Origin: an uncultured Clostridia bacterium
GTDB taxonomy: Bacteria; Bacillota; Clostridia; RUG12999
DNA length: 64,000 bases
Assembly (NCBI GenBank): GCA_934792465.1
Contig: CAKVOK010000003.1
Span: forward strand, 39,627 to 103,626
Direction of reading: 5' to 3'
Shown piece after piece: positions 8,176-16,089 of this stretch. Made by a program: the position numbers and the translations under genes. Every line of letters starts with the position of its first letter. The stretch's first letter is position 1. The notes beneath the pieces are model-generated. The model saw nothing but the letters and a program-made list of their open reading frames with translations. It was not told where the DNA came from and ran no database searches.

Positions 8176-10836
8176 ATGTTTAAAAAGGTATTGGCTGCGA
8201 TTACTGCGGCTGTAATGTTTATGGGTATATGCGGAGTGTGCACGGCGGAAGCCGTGCATAAACCGCCTGTTGTGTTTGCCGTGTCGGAAAGCGCCGAGCC
8301 CGGCGAAACGGTTATGATATACGGCGATAACTTTGAATACGGCTGTACGGCAGAACTCAAAAATGCGGAAACGCAGAACGGAGTTCGCCTTACGCCGGAA
8401 TATCTGTCGAAAGGCTGTATGGCGGTTACGGTACCGCCGAGCGAAGCTTTCGGCGTATATGAAATATGCGTTTTCGGGAACGGACTGCGGTCGGAATCGA
8501 AATACGTCAATCTGCCGAAAATAGATTATATAATCGGAGATGAGGGCGAAACCGTGTCGGGTGGATTTACCGTAATCGGCAGAAATTTGTGTATGGGCGC
8601 AGTGCCGATTGTTGTAATGGAAAAGGACGGCAGGTCTGCCGACGTTACCTTAGCGGAATACGGCAAATACTGTGTAAAAGCGAACATAAGCGGTGCGGAA
8701 GAGGGCGAATATACCGTAAAAATAAAAAACGGCGAAAACGGTATTTTCAGCGCACCGATAAATATAAATACCACGCAACCTTCCACAGCGTCAAAGACGA
8801 GCGTAAGCCTTGCGAGCTACGGTGCGGACGCAACGGGCAGCAATGATTCGACCGCAGCTTTTAGAAATGCGATTGCGGCGGCAAAAGGCGGTATAATCAA
8901 CGTTCCGAGAGGAAGGTACAAAATATCCGATACTCTGGAAATACCCGATAATACCGAGATAATAGGAGCGGCAGCGGATTTGACGAGTATCACATGGGTT
9001 CCGGGGACGGGCAGCAAGCCGGACATTTTGAAAGGCGGAAACGGACTTTCGGTGAAGAATCTGACGGTGTATGTCTGCGGAGAATACGGAAATGTGATAA
9101 GCGGCAAGGATAATGTTGCGGTTGAAAACGTTATGATACGTGCCGCAGCGTATTATCATCATGCGAAGATAGGAAGTATCGGCGGAACGTACAGCGGAGC
9201 TGCCGTTTCCGAGAAACCGTATAATATGGGTTCGGCTGTGTATGTGAACGGCGGCAATTTTAAAATGAGCGGCTGCGATATTTATGCGACAAATACGTGC
9301 TTCACGTTGAAAAATGCGGAGTATGCGCAGATTAAAGATAACAAATTCAGATTCGGGGTTCGGCCGTTCGAAACGGACGGCTGCGGTAAAATAATTATCG
9401 TGGGCAACGAATTTGAGGGAGCAAGTACATATGAGCAGGAAGCGAAGATTGCAGGAACAGATAATATATACATTGCGGATAATACGATTGAAGCCGTATA
9501 CGGCGGCAAACGCACGGCGATAAGCGTAAATTCGGTGTTGCGGATGCAGGCGCAAAACGTGACGGCAGAGGGGAGAAAAATAATATTTCCGACGTCGGCG
9601 GAAACGCAGGATTTGTATGCGGCACTTGAAAACGGCAAAAATATCGGCGTATATATAACGGACGGTACAGGTGCGGGGCAGCGGAGAAAAATTATTTCGC
9701 AGGACGGCACAAGCATTACGGTTGACAGCGAATGGGACGTTGTTCCGGACGAAACCTCCGTACTGTATTTTGCATCGGCAAACGAAAATATTACGGTTGT
9801 CGGCAATACGTTTACAGATGCAGGAACGGCGCTGAAGCTTGAAGCTGCGGCGAACTCTGTATTTGCGAAAAATACGCTTGTGCGTACTGCACCGATAGCC
9901 GCAGAAGGAATATATTACTACGGCACAATTTCGGACAACGAAGTCGAAGCCGGGTTTATATGGGGCGGAAAAAGCGGCAGCGTGAATATGAATACCGAAC
10001 GGGCATATGGCTGCGAAATTCGCCGAAATACAATGCAGAGCAACTGTTTCGTAGGCATAAGCGGAGAAGATGTGCAAACGCTTGTTGAGGGAAATACGGT
10101 TAATAAATCCGAAAACGGATTTGTTGCCGACGGACTGAAAAATGCGGTTTTGAAAAACAACGTGTTTGAAGATGTGCGGAATGTACATAGCGGTGCGACC
10201 GCTGCGGAAACGTCCGCATCATATCCGTATGACGGTCAGGGATATGTATCGCCGTCGGAATGTGAGATAACGCTGTATTTTGATTTGCCGATGAGCACTG
10301 ACACGTTCGGCAATATTGCGGTGAGCGATTTAAACGGAAATGCGGAGCAATACGAAATAACGGAAAAATCGGCGCAGATGTGCCGCATTGCATTGAGCGG
10401 CACGCTTAATAAAAACACGGTATATAAAATAAATATCGGAAACGGTGTAAAAGACGTTTTCGGAAATTCGTTCAAAGAGGAAACGATAAGTTTTGTAACC
10501 TCGTCAAAGGCTTTGAAATGCATGAATCTCAGCATTACGGACGAAAGCGGGAATCAGCTTGAAAAAATTTCACGGGGACAGACTGCGAACATAAGCTTTG
10601 ATATAAAAAACTGCAGCGAAATAAAAACACGTACTGCGGCATTTCTGGCAGTATATGACGAAAACGGCAGACTGATAAATGCTTATACGTCCGCTGCGGA
10701 AGTGAACGGCGGAGAAACCGCAGAGGTAAATATAAAATGGTGTGCCGTACCGGAAGAATGCGATTCGGTAAGGCTCATGATATGGTCGGATTATATGCCG
10801 ATAGCGGAACGGGCAGATTTCAGTATGTCGGATTGA
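8176..10836 (+). CDS. Secreted beta-helix protein with altered active-site region, plus Ig-like and C-terminal modules
   Basis: Signal peptide (first 25 residues) followed by two IPT/TIG-like domains. The Pectate_lyase_3 entry SLASYGADATGSNDSTAAFR starts near residue 213. The helix aligns with the two upstream paralogues, but where they have GGDREA-TFDGHG this protein has GGKRTAISVNSV, and the DREWHG segment is replaced by ENGKNIGVY. The shared acidic and His residues are therefore missing. It may be a non-catalytic binding paralogue or use another substrate (inference). After the helix come a Big_5-like domain (about residues 680-780) and the roughly 100-residue C-terminal module ending MIWSDYMPIAERADF, as in the first two genes of the window. 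It ends 12 bases before the oxidoreductase gene. Confidence 0.75.
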   Translation: MFKKVLAAITAAVMFMGICGVCTAEAVHKPPVVFAVSESAEPGETVMIYGDNFEYGCTAELKNAETQNGVRLTPEYLSKGCMAVTVPPSEAFGVYEICVFGNGLRSESKYVNLPKIDYIIGDEGETVSGGFTVIGRNLCMGAVPIVVMEKDGRSADVTLAEYGKYCVKANISGAEEGEYTVKIKNGENGIFSAPININTTQPSTASKTSVSLASYGADATGSNDSTAAFRNAIAAAKGGIINVPRGRYKISDTLEIPDNTEIIGAAADLTSITWVPGTGSKPDILKGGNGLSVKNLTVYVCGEYGNVISGKDNVAVENVMIRAAAYYHHAKIGSIGGTYSGAAVSEKPYNMGSAVYVNGGNFKMSGCDIYATNTCFTLKNAEYAQIKDNKFRFGVRPFETDGCGKIIIVGNEFEGASTYEQEAKIAGTDNIYIADNTIEAVYGGKRTAISVNSVLRMQAQNVTAEGRKIIFPTSAETQDLYAALENGKNIGVYITDGTGAGQRRKIISQDGTSITVDSEWDVVPDETSVLYFASANENITVVGNTFTDAGTALKLEAAANSVFAKNTLVRTAPIAAEGIYYYGTISDNEVEAGFIWGGKSGSVNMNTERAYGCEIRRNTMQSNCFVGISGEDVQTLVEGNTVNKSENGFVADGLKNAVLKNNVFEDVRNVHSGATAAETSASYPYDGQGYVSPSECEITLYFDLPMSTDTFGNIAVSDLNGNAEQYEITEKSAQMCRIALSGTLNKNTVYKINIGNGVKDVFGNSFKEETISFVTSSKALKCMNLSITDESGNQLEKISRGQTANISFDIKNCSEIKTRTAAFLAVYDENGRLINAYTSAAEVNGGETAEVNIKWCAVPEECDSVRLMIWSDYMPIAERADFSMSD

Positions 10837-10848
10837 AAGGAGTTAAAC

Positions 10849-11967
10849 ATGAGTGAAGTAAGAATAGGCATAATAGGTATAGGCGGCATAGGTACGCTGC
10901 ATTATACATATCTTTTGAACAACGAGGTTGAAAACGCAAGACTGACGGCGGTCTGCGATATAGACGAACCGAAGCTTGTAAAGTTTGGGGAAAAGCACGG
11001 AGATAAAATTAAAAGATTTGTAAATTACAAGGATTTGCTTTCGTCGGGAGAGGTTGACGCCGTTATAATCGCAACCCCTCATTATATGCACCCCGTAATA
11101 GCGACAGACGCTTTTGAAGCGGGACTTAACGTGTTGGTTGAAAAGCCTGCCGGAGTATATGCGAAAAAAGTGCTGGAGATGAACGAAGCCGCAAGGAAAA
11201 GCAAAAAAGTATTCTCTATAATGTATTGTATGCGCACGGACCCGTTTTATATAAAGCTTCGTGATATGCTTTCGACGAACGAAATAGGAAATATAAAGAG
11301 AATAAACTGGATTGCGACGGATTGGTACCGTCCGCAGAGCTATCACAATTCGTGCGACTGGCGTTCGTCCTGGAAAGGCGAGGGCGGCGGCGTAATCATA
11401 AATCAGTGTCCTCACAATCTGGATTTGTGGCAATGGCTGTTCGGTATGCCGAGCGAGATAAGAGCGTTTGCGGATTTCGGAAAATATTACGATATAGAGG
11501 TCGAGGACGACGTTACCGTGTATATGCGCTATCCGAACGGCGTAACGGGCGTATTCATAGCGTCAACGGGCGAATCGCCGGGAACGAGTCGGCTTGAAGT
11601 TACGGGAACTATGGGAAAGCTGCTGTATGAAAACGGTGAGATAAAATATATCAGAAACCGTGTTGACGAACGTGAATTTAACAAAACGTTCACATCATCC
11701 GTGGCAGCAGGGCCGGAAAACTGGGAAAGCGTGCTGAAAGCGGACGGCACACCGATGCAGCACAAGAAAATCACGCAGAATTTCGTCAATGCGATTTTAT
11801 ACGGTGAGGACCTTATAGCACCCGGTCTTGAGGGCATTAACGAAATGATGATTTCAAACGCAATACATATGTCGGCATGGTCGGGCGAAACGGTTAAGCT
11901 GCCTATTGATAATGAAAAATTTTATAAAATGCTTTGCAATAAAATTGAGCATAGCAGAAAGGTATAG
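10849..11967 (+). CDS. Gfo/Idh/MocA-family oxidoreductase (first of pair)
   Basis: Cytoplasmic NAD(P)-dependent sugar or polyol dehydrogenase family. The N-terminal Rossmann fold carries IGIIGIGGIGTLH (residues 6-18). The family motif EKPAG lies near residue 101, with the Lys that usually contacts substrate and cofactor. GGVIINQCPHNLDLWQWLFG (about residues 181-200) carries the His/Asp pair typical of these enzymes. Length (372) is normal for the family. AAAGGAG lies 7 bases before the ATG. It is tightly coupled to the three beta-helix genes upstream and to a second oxidoreductase downstream, so it probably processes a sugar released by them. The actual substrate is not readable; related families oxidise inositol, glucose-fructose, UDP-sugars or anhydro sugars. 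Confidence 0.85.
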   Translation: MSEVRIGIIGIGGIGTLHYTYLLNNEVENARLTAVCDIDEPKLVKFGEKHGDKIKRFVNYKDLLSSGEVDAVIIATPHYMHPVIATDAFEAGLNVLVEKPAGVYAKKVLEMNEAARKSKKVFSIMYCMRTDPFYIKLRDMLSTNEIGNIKRINWIATDWYRPQSYHNSCDWRSSWKGEGGGVIINQCPHNLDLWQWLFGMPSEIRAFADFGKYYDIEVEDDVTVYMRYPNGVTGVFIASTGESPGTSRLEVTGTMGKLLYENGEIKYIRNRVDEREFNKTFTSSVAAGPENWESVLKADGTPMQHKKITQNFVNAILYGEDLIAPGLEGINEMMISNAIHMSAWSGETVKLPIDNEKFYKMLCNKIEHSRKV

Positions 11968-11972
11968 TTATT

Positions 11973-12974
11973 ATGAAAAAGATTAATTTGGCATTTGCCG
12001 GATTCAGGCACGGGCATATTTACGCATTGTATGAGAGTGCAAAGACGAATGAAAATGTTGCAATCGCCGGGGCGTGGGAGGAATATGCGCCGTCCGTAAA
12101 GGAAGCGGAAGAGGAGCACGGCGTTGTGTTCAATTATAAATCGTATGAGGATATATTAAATGATAAAGAGGTTGACGCCGTTGCGATAGGCAACTATTAC
12201 GGTGCAAGAGGCAAAATGGTGATTGAAGCGCTGAAAGCCGGCAAACACATAATATCCGACAAACCGCTCTGCATTTCCCTTGACGAAATACATGAGATAA
12301 AACGGATTGCGGAGGAAAAGAAGCTTGAAACCGCAATGATGCTTGATTTGAGATACAATGCAAATGCGGTTACGGCAAAAAGGCTTATCGAAAAAGGCGA
12401 GATAGGCAGAGTGAATAACATATATTTCGGCGGTCAGCATCCGCTGCTGTACGGCTTGCGTGCCGGCTGGTATTTTGAAGATGGTAAACACGGCGGCGTT
12501 ATAAACGATATAGCGGTACACGGGATTGACCTTATAAAATATATGGCAAATCTCGAAACGGACAAAGTTCTTGCGGCAAGATGCTGGAATGCGTTTGCGG
12601 CGAAAGAACCGAAATTCCTTGACAGCGCACAGTTCATGCTTCGCATGAAAGGCGGTGCCGGACTTATTGCGGACGTTTCGTATGCGGTGCCGGACAGCAT
12701 AGGCTTCGATTTGCCGTGCTACTGGAATTTTAAAATATGGGGTACGGAGGGTGTAATGGAATTCAGCGCAGGCTCATCGGGAGTAACCGTATGGAAAAGC
12801 GGCAAAACAAAAGCCGCCGTATACGAGGGCGAAACGGCAGCTTCGAATGTTTTGGAGGATTTCGTGAAACGTGTAAACGGAGATAAAAACGTAATTCTTC
12901 CGTCAACAGCAGATACGCTGAGCGCAGCGGAAGCTACGCTCAAAATTCAGCATTGTGCGGACGAAATTTCATAA
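11973..12974 (+). CDS. Gfo/Idh/MocA-family oxidoreductase (second of pair)
   Basis: A second, clearly divergent member of the same family (333 residues). The Rossmann start FAGFRHGHIYALYES deviates from GxGxxG in the same way as several putative sugar-dehydrogenase subgroups. SDKPLCISLDE (about residue 94) corresponds to the EKP motif. GGVINDIAVHGIDLIKYM (about residues 172-189) provides the catalytic-region His/Asp. It starts 5 bases after the previous stop, with AGAAAGG inside the upstream gene, indicating translational coupling. Two different Gfo/Idh/MocA enzymes in series may perform oxidation followed by reduction (an epimerisation or a redox-neutral cleavage), but this is inference. Its 3' end overlaps the convergent LacI-type gene by 35 bases. 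Confidence 0.85.
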   Translation: MKKINLAFAGFRHGHIYALYESAKTNENVAIAGAWEEYAPSVKEAEEEHGVVFNYKSYEDILNDKEVDAVAIGNYYGARGKMVIEALKAGKHIISDKPLCISLDEIHEIKRIAEEKKLETAMMLDLRYNANAVTAKRLIEKGEIGRVNNIYFGGQHPLLYGLRAGWYFEDGKHGGVINDIAVHGIDLIKYMANLETDKVLAARCWNAFAAKEPKFLDSAQFMLRMKGGAGLIADVSYAVPDSIGFDLPCYWNFKIWGTEGVMEFSAGSSGVTVWKSGKTKAAVYEGETAASNVLEDFVKRVNGDKNVILPSTADTLSAAEATLKIQHCADEIS

Positions 12975-13983
12975 CCGAAGAACGGCAAATCAGCTGAGGA
13001 GTAAATTCAAAATCGGCTGTTTTGCCGTTTTCCGCATTTTCGGTGAGGATTTCCATGGCCTTTTGCCCCATGGAATACGCAGACTGCTCCACGGTCGTCA
13101 GCGGAGGGTGTGCAAATGCCGCATACGGCGTGTTGTCGAAGCCTATGACGGAGAAATCCTCCGGTATTTTTATGCCTTTTTCTTCAAATAAATTCATTGC
13201 GCCTATTGCCGTCATGTCGTTTATGCAGACGTACCCCGTAGGCACGTCGGCAAGCGAAAGGAATTTTTCCGCCATCTTTTTTCCGTTGGAAAACTCAAAT
13301 TGTTCGTTCGTTTCAGATTCGCATTCGGCAAGCCGGATGAAGCTTTCGTTAATCGGGATATTGTTTTCACACAGACAGCGTTTGTAGCCGTCAAGCATAA
13401 GCCGCCGGCTCGGTCTGTCGAGCTTTGCACCGATAAATCCTATTTTTCTGTGTCCGTTGTCGATTAAATGCTGCACGGCAAGATGCATACCGCTTTCGTA
13501 GTCGAACGTCACCTTGCTGCACGGAGCGTCGGTGGTTTGTTCCAAAACGACAACTTTTACGTTATTTTTTATTATGTGATTCAGCAGTGTGGAGTCGCTG
13601 CCGATGCTTACGATTATAATTCCGTTTACCTGCTTTTGAAACAGAAATTTGAGGTTTTCGTTTTCCGTAACGGGGTCACGGAACGAGGAACACAGCATGA
13701 CGTTGTAGCCCTTGGCGGCAGCTGCGGAGCAAATCCCCTGGAGCAGCTGGCTGTAATATGCGTTGGAAATGGTGGGTACAATTACGCCTATATCTTTCGT
13801 ATTTTTTGTTTTAAGCGCACGGCTTAAGAGGTTTGGCGAATAGTTCATATCATGTGCGGTTTTCGTAACAAGCTCTTTCAGTTCACGGCTCACGGGGTAG
13901 TCTGTGTTGTTCAGCACACGTGACACCGTAGCCGGCGAAACGGCGCATTTTTTCGCAACATCGTATATAGTAACCTTGTGCAT
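12940..13983 (-). CDS. LacI-family transcriptional repressor of the amino-sugar genes
   Basis: The N-terminal helix-turn-helix is TIYDVAKKCAVSPATVSRVL (residues 4-23), the canonical LacI signature. It is followed by a hinge and a periplasmic-binding-protein-like sensor domain starting at DIGVIVPTISNAYYSQLLQG. Length 347 is usual. The ATG overlaps the TAA of nagA (TAATG), so the two are cotranscribed and coupled. Two copies of an 18-bp palindrome (ATAGAAATCGGTTTCTAT type) lie in the divergent nagA/nagB promoter region, and a CG-centred palindrome is what this family binds. I infer that this protein represses both directions and is released by an amino-sugar phosphate or related ligand. Its 3' end runs 35 bases into the convergent oxidoreductase gene. 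Confidence 0.9.
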   Translation of the reverse strand: MHKVTIYDVAKKCAVSPATVSRVLNNTDYPVSRELKELVTKTAHDMNYSPNLLSRALKTKNTKDIGVIVPTISNAYYSQLLQGICSAAAAKGYNVMLCSSFRDPVTENENLKFLFQKQVNGIIIVSIGSDSTLLNHIIKNNVKVVVLEQTTDAPCSKVTFDYESGMHLAVQHLIDNGHRKIGFIGAKLDRPSRRLMLDGYKRCLCENNIPINESFIRLAECESETNEQFEFSNGKKMAEKFLSLADVPTGYVCINDMTAIGAMNLFEEKGIKIPEDFSVIGFDNTPYAAFAHPPLTTVEQSAYSMGQKAMEILTENAENGKTADFEFTPQLICRSSVMKFRPHNAEF

Positions 13984-15134
13984 TATATCACGCTCCCGTT
14001 GATTATTGTATGTTTGATTTTTATGTCATCGTCGAATATCACGATGTCTGCGTCGATTCCCTCTTTTATCCGCCCTTTGCGGTTTTTAAGCCCTATTTTT
14101 TCGGCAGGATTTGACGAAGCCATGCGTATTACCTCCGTCAGCGGTATTCCCACGGTACGATACATATTTCGTACCAAATCGGCGGTTGTCGCCACGCTTC
14201 CGGCGAATGCACTGCGGTCGGTAAGCTTCATAACGCCGTCCTCGTACAAGACATCGTTTCCCGTACCCTGCGTGTATATCGTTCCGTCTTTCAGCTCGGA
14301 AGCGGAGAAAGAAAGACCGTCTGTGATAAGCGAGATTCTGTCCGCACCTTTGCATTTGTAAATAAGCTTGAGCAGCGACACCGGAAGGTGCTTCAAATCT
14401 GCGATAACCTGAACGCTTAGTTCGTCGAAATACAGACCGGCTTCGACTACTCCGGCAACTCGGAAAGCATTTTTCCTTATTACACTCGAACAGCCGGAAT
14501 AAATGTGCGTTATGTCGGTGTAGCCGCAGTCTATGGCACGCCGGACGTCTTCAAACGTAGCATCGGAATGTGCCACTGTGGCAAGTATGCCTTTTTTTTC
14601 GAGATAACGTCCGAGTTCGAGAGCACCGTCAACCTCCGGTGCTGCACCTACAATCAGAATTTTGTCCCATGAATCGAGAAGCGGCTCGTATATGTCCGGA
14701 GTGGGGACGAGGATATTTTCGGCGACTTGTGCGCCCCGCTGCCCCTGCGAAAGGAAAGGACCTTCCAGAAATACTCCGGCAATGCTGCCGAAAAGCTTGC
14801 TTGCGGCTTCAATATTCTTTATTGCTGCTGTCATGGATTTCAGCGGAGCGGCACTGATGGTCGGCACTATGGTTGTTGTACCGTATTTCGCATGGCAGCG
14901 TGCGCCGTGCGCTATTTCCTCCGGCGTACCGCTAAGAAATTCAATGCCTCCGCCGCCGTGTACGTGCATATCTATAAATCCGGGGGCGGCGTAGCTTCCC
15001 TCGGCGTCGATTATATTGCCGAAATCGCCACGAACATCGCCCACGGCTTCAATCCTGCCGTCTTTTATCGAAATATCGCCTTTTGTAATTGAGTTTTCGC
15101 CTACGATGCGTGCATTTTTTATAAGTGTTTTCAT
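13983..15134 (-). CDS. nagA: N-acetylglucosamine-6-phosphate deacetylase
   Basis: Removes the acetyl group from GlcNAc-6-phosphate, giving glucosamine-6-phosphate for NagB. An amidohydrolase fold is shown by the metal-site motif HVHGGGGIEFLSG near residue 58 and by EGPFLSQGQRGAQ near residue 125, whose Glu is the usual metal ligand. VAHSDATFEDV and ITHIYSG follow, and LITDGLSFSAS carries the catalytic Asp. Length 383 is normal. The usual HLFNAM segment reads HIYSGC, a noticeable deviation, so specificity for a related N-acetyl sugar phosphate is possible. The ribosome site TAGGAGAG lies about 8 bases before the ATG at 15132-15134. It is the first gene of the minus-strand nagA-lacI operon and diverges from the nagB-like gene. 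Confidence 0.88.
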   Translation of the reverse strand: MKTLIKNARIVGENSITKGDISIKDGRIEAVGDVRGDFGNIIDAEGSYAAPGFIDMHVHGGGGIEFLSGTPEEIAHGARCHAKYGTTTIVPTISAAPLKSMTAAIKNIEAASKLFGSIAGVFLEGPFLSQGQRGAQVAENILVPTPDIYEPLLDSWDKILIVGAAPEVDGALELGRYLEKKGILATVAHSDATFEDVRRAIDCGYTDITHIYSGCSSVIRKNAFRVAGVVEAGLYFDELSVQVIADLKHLPVSLLKLIYKCKGADRISLITDGLSFSASELKDGTIYTQGTGNDVLYEDGVMKLTDRSAFAGSVATTADLVRNMYRTVGIPLTEVIRMASSNPAEKIGLKNRKGRIKEGIDADIVIFDDDIKIKHTIINGSVI

Positions 15135-15150
15135 AATAAACTCTCCTATT

Positions 15151-15168
15151 ATAGAAATCGGTTTCTAT
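15151..15168. promoter_or_regulatory. Palindromic operator O1 (nagA side)
   Basis: ATAGAAATCGGTTTCTAT is an almost perfect 18-bp palindrome centred on CG, typical of LacI-family sites. It lies immediately downstream of the nagA -10 box and therefore over the transcription start, the classic position for repression. A second copy is at 15264. Confidence 0.8.
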
Positions 15169-15172
15169 ATAT

Positions 15173-15201
15173 ATTGTAACACAGTTTTTCCGATTTGTCA
15201 A
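15173..15201 (-). promoter_or_regulatory. SigA promoter of nagA-lacI
   Basis: Read on the minus strand: TTGACA (15196-15201), a 17-base spacer, then TACAAT (15173-15178). The start point falls in operator O1. Confidence 0.85.
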
Positions 15202-15202
15202 A

Positions 15203-15227
15203 CAGAAACAAAACTGCTGTGTTTCTG
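15203..15227. promoter_or_regulatory. Inverted repeat between the divergent promoters
   Basis: CAGAAAC at 15203-15209 and GTTTCTG at 15221-15227 are inverted around an 11-base spacer. The arms resemble the operator half-site (AGAAA), so it may be a weak auxiliary site or an activator site between the two -35 boxes. This is seen in sequence only. Confidence 0.4.
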
Positions 15228-15228
15228 C

Positions 15229-15257
15229 TTGACACCGCTGTTTCGCTATGTTATAAT
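15229..15257 (+). promoter_or_regulatory. SigA promoter of nagB-like operon
   Basis: TTGACA (15229-15234), a 17-base spacer and TATAAT (15252-15257) form a full-consensus promoter. It needs no activator, so regulation should come from repression at the operator just downstream. Confidence 0.9.
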
Positions 15258-15263
15258 AATATT

Positions 15264-15281
15264 ATAGAAATCGGTTTCTGC
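15264..15281. promoter_or_regulatory. Palindromic operator O2 (nagB side)
   Basis: ATAGAAATCGGTTTCTGC, which matches O1 at 16 of 18 positions, starts 7 bases after the -10 box and covers the expected start of transcription. Confidence 0.8.
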
Positions 15282-15314
15282 CGATGATTATGAGCTGAAA
15301 GGAAATGATTGAAA

Positions 15315-16064
15315 ATGAAGTACAATTTTCAGGTAAATGTATATGACACAAGAAAAGAAATGGGAGTGAATGCGGCGAAAGACTGCGCCGAATGTATAAA
15401 AGAAATGCTGGGACATAAAGATGAATTAAACGTGATATTTGCGGCGGCACCGTCGCAGAATGAATTTCTCGAAGCGCTTGCGGCGGACAAGAGCATAGAT
15501 TTTTCAAGAATAAACGCATTTCATATGGACGAATACATAGGTCTGAGAAAGGGCGCTCCACAGGGATTCGGCGAATTTCTGCGCACGAGAATTTTCGACC
15601 TTGTCGGGTTTAAATCCGTGAATTATATCAATGCGTCCGCAGCGGATGCCGAGGCGGAGTGTGAACGCTACGGCAAGCTTCTGAAAGAATACCAGGCAGA
15701 TATAGTCTGCATGGGAATAGGTGAGAACGGACATATCGCATTTAACGATCCGCATGTTGCGGAGTTTGATGATAAAAAGATTGTAAAGGTAGTCGAGCTG
15801 GACGAGGTTTGCAGAATGCAGCAGGTGAACGACGGTTGCTTTGCGGCGATAGACGATGTACCGAAAAAGGCGGTTACGCTCACGATACCTACTCTTGCGG
15901 CGGCACAGCACCATTTCTGCATTGTACCGGCAAAGACAAAGGCGGAAGCAGTGAAGCGTACAATTAAAGGAGAAATAACGGAAAAATGTCCGGCAACAAT
16001 ACTCAGACTCTGCGGTGATGCGAGGGTTTATCTGGACGGTGACAGCTCCGAATTTGTAAAGTAA
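15315..16064 (+). CDS. Glucosamine-6-phosphate deaminase/isomerase family protein (divergent subfamily)
   Basis: Expected reaction: glucosamine-6-phosphate to fructose-6-phosphate and ammonia. I chose ATG 15315 over the in-frame TTG at 15309, because AAAGGAA at 15298-15304 is 10 bases from the ATG and only 4 from the TTG. AFHMDEYIG places an Asp at residue 72, the position of the catalytic base in E. coli NagB. The second motif reads GIGENGHIAFNDP, with Asn138, His140 and Asp145. The E. coli enzyme has Asp, His and Glu there, so His is kept while the acidic partners differ. The ENGHIAFNDP form is known from a NagB-like subfamily, so activity on glucosamine-6-phosphate is likely but not certain. 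It diverges from nagA and is followed 25 bases later by a DUF4838 gene, presumably in the same operon. Confidence 0.82.
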   Translation: MKYNFQVNVYDTRKEMGVNAAKDCAECIKEMLGHKDELNVIFAAAPSQNEFLEALAADKSIDFSRINAFHMDEYIGLRKGAPQGFGEFLRTRIFDLVGFKSVNYINASAADAEAECERYGKLLKEYQADIVCMGIGENGHIAFNDPHVAEFDDKKIVKVVELDEVCRMQQVNDGCFAAIDDVPKKAVTLTIPTLAAAQHHFCIVPAKTKAEAVKRTIKGEITEKCPATILRLCGDARVYLDGDSSEFVK

Positions 16065-16089
16065 TGTTTGCCAAAGCGGGGGGAGGAAA

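Noticed and set aside
8791..10188. 465-codon open frame on the minus strand
   Set aside because: It lies entirely antisense to the third beta-helix gene. Its translation is rich in Arg, His, Tyr and Cys, typical of a shadow of a GC-biased coding strand, and has no family pattern or ribosome site.
15140..15314. Riboswitch such as glmS in the amino-sugar promoter region
   Set aside because: The leaders are short, start inside operators and show no conserved RNA core; control is explained by the operators.
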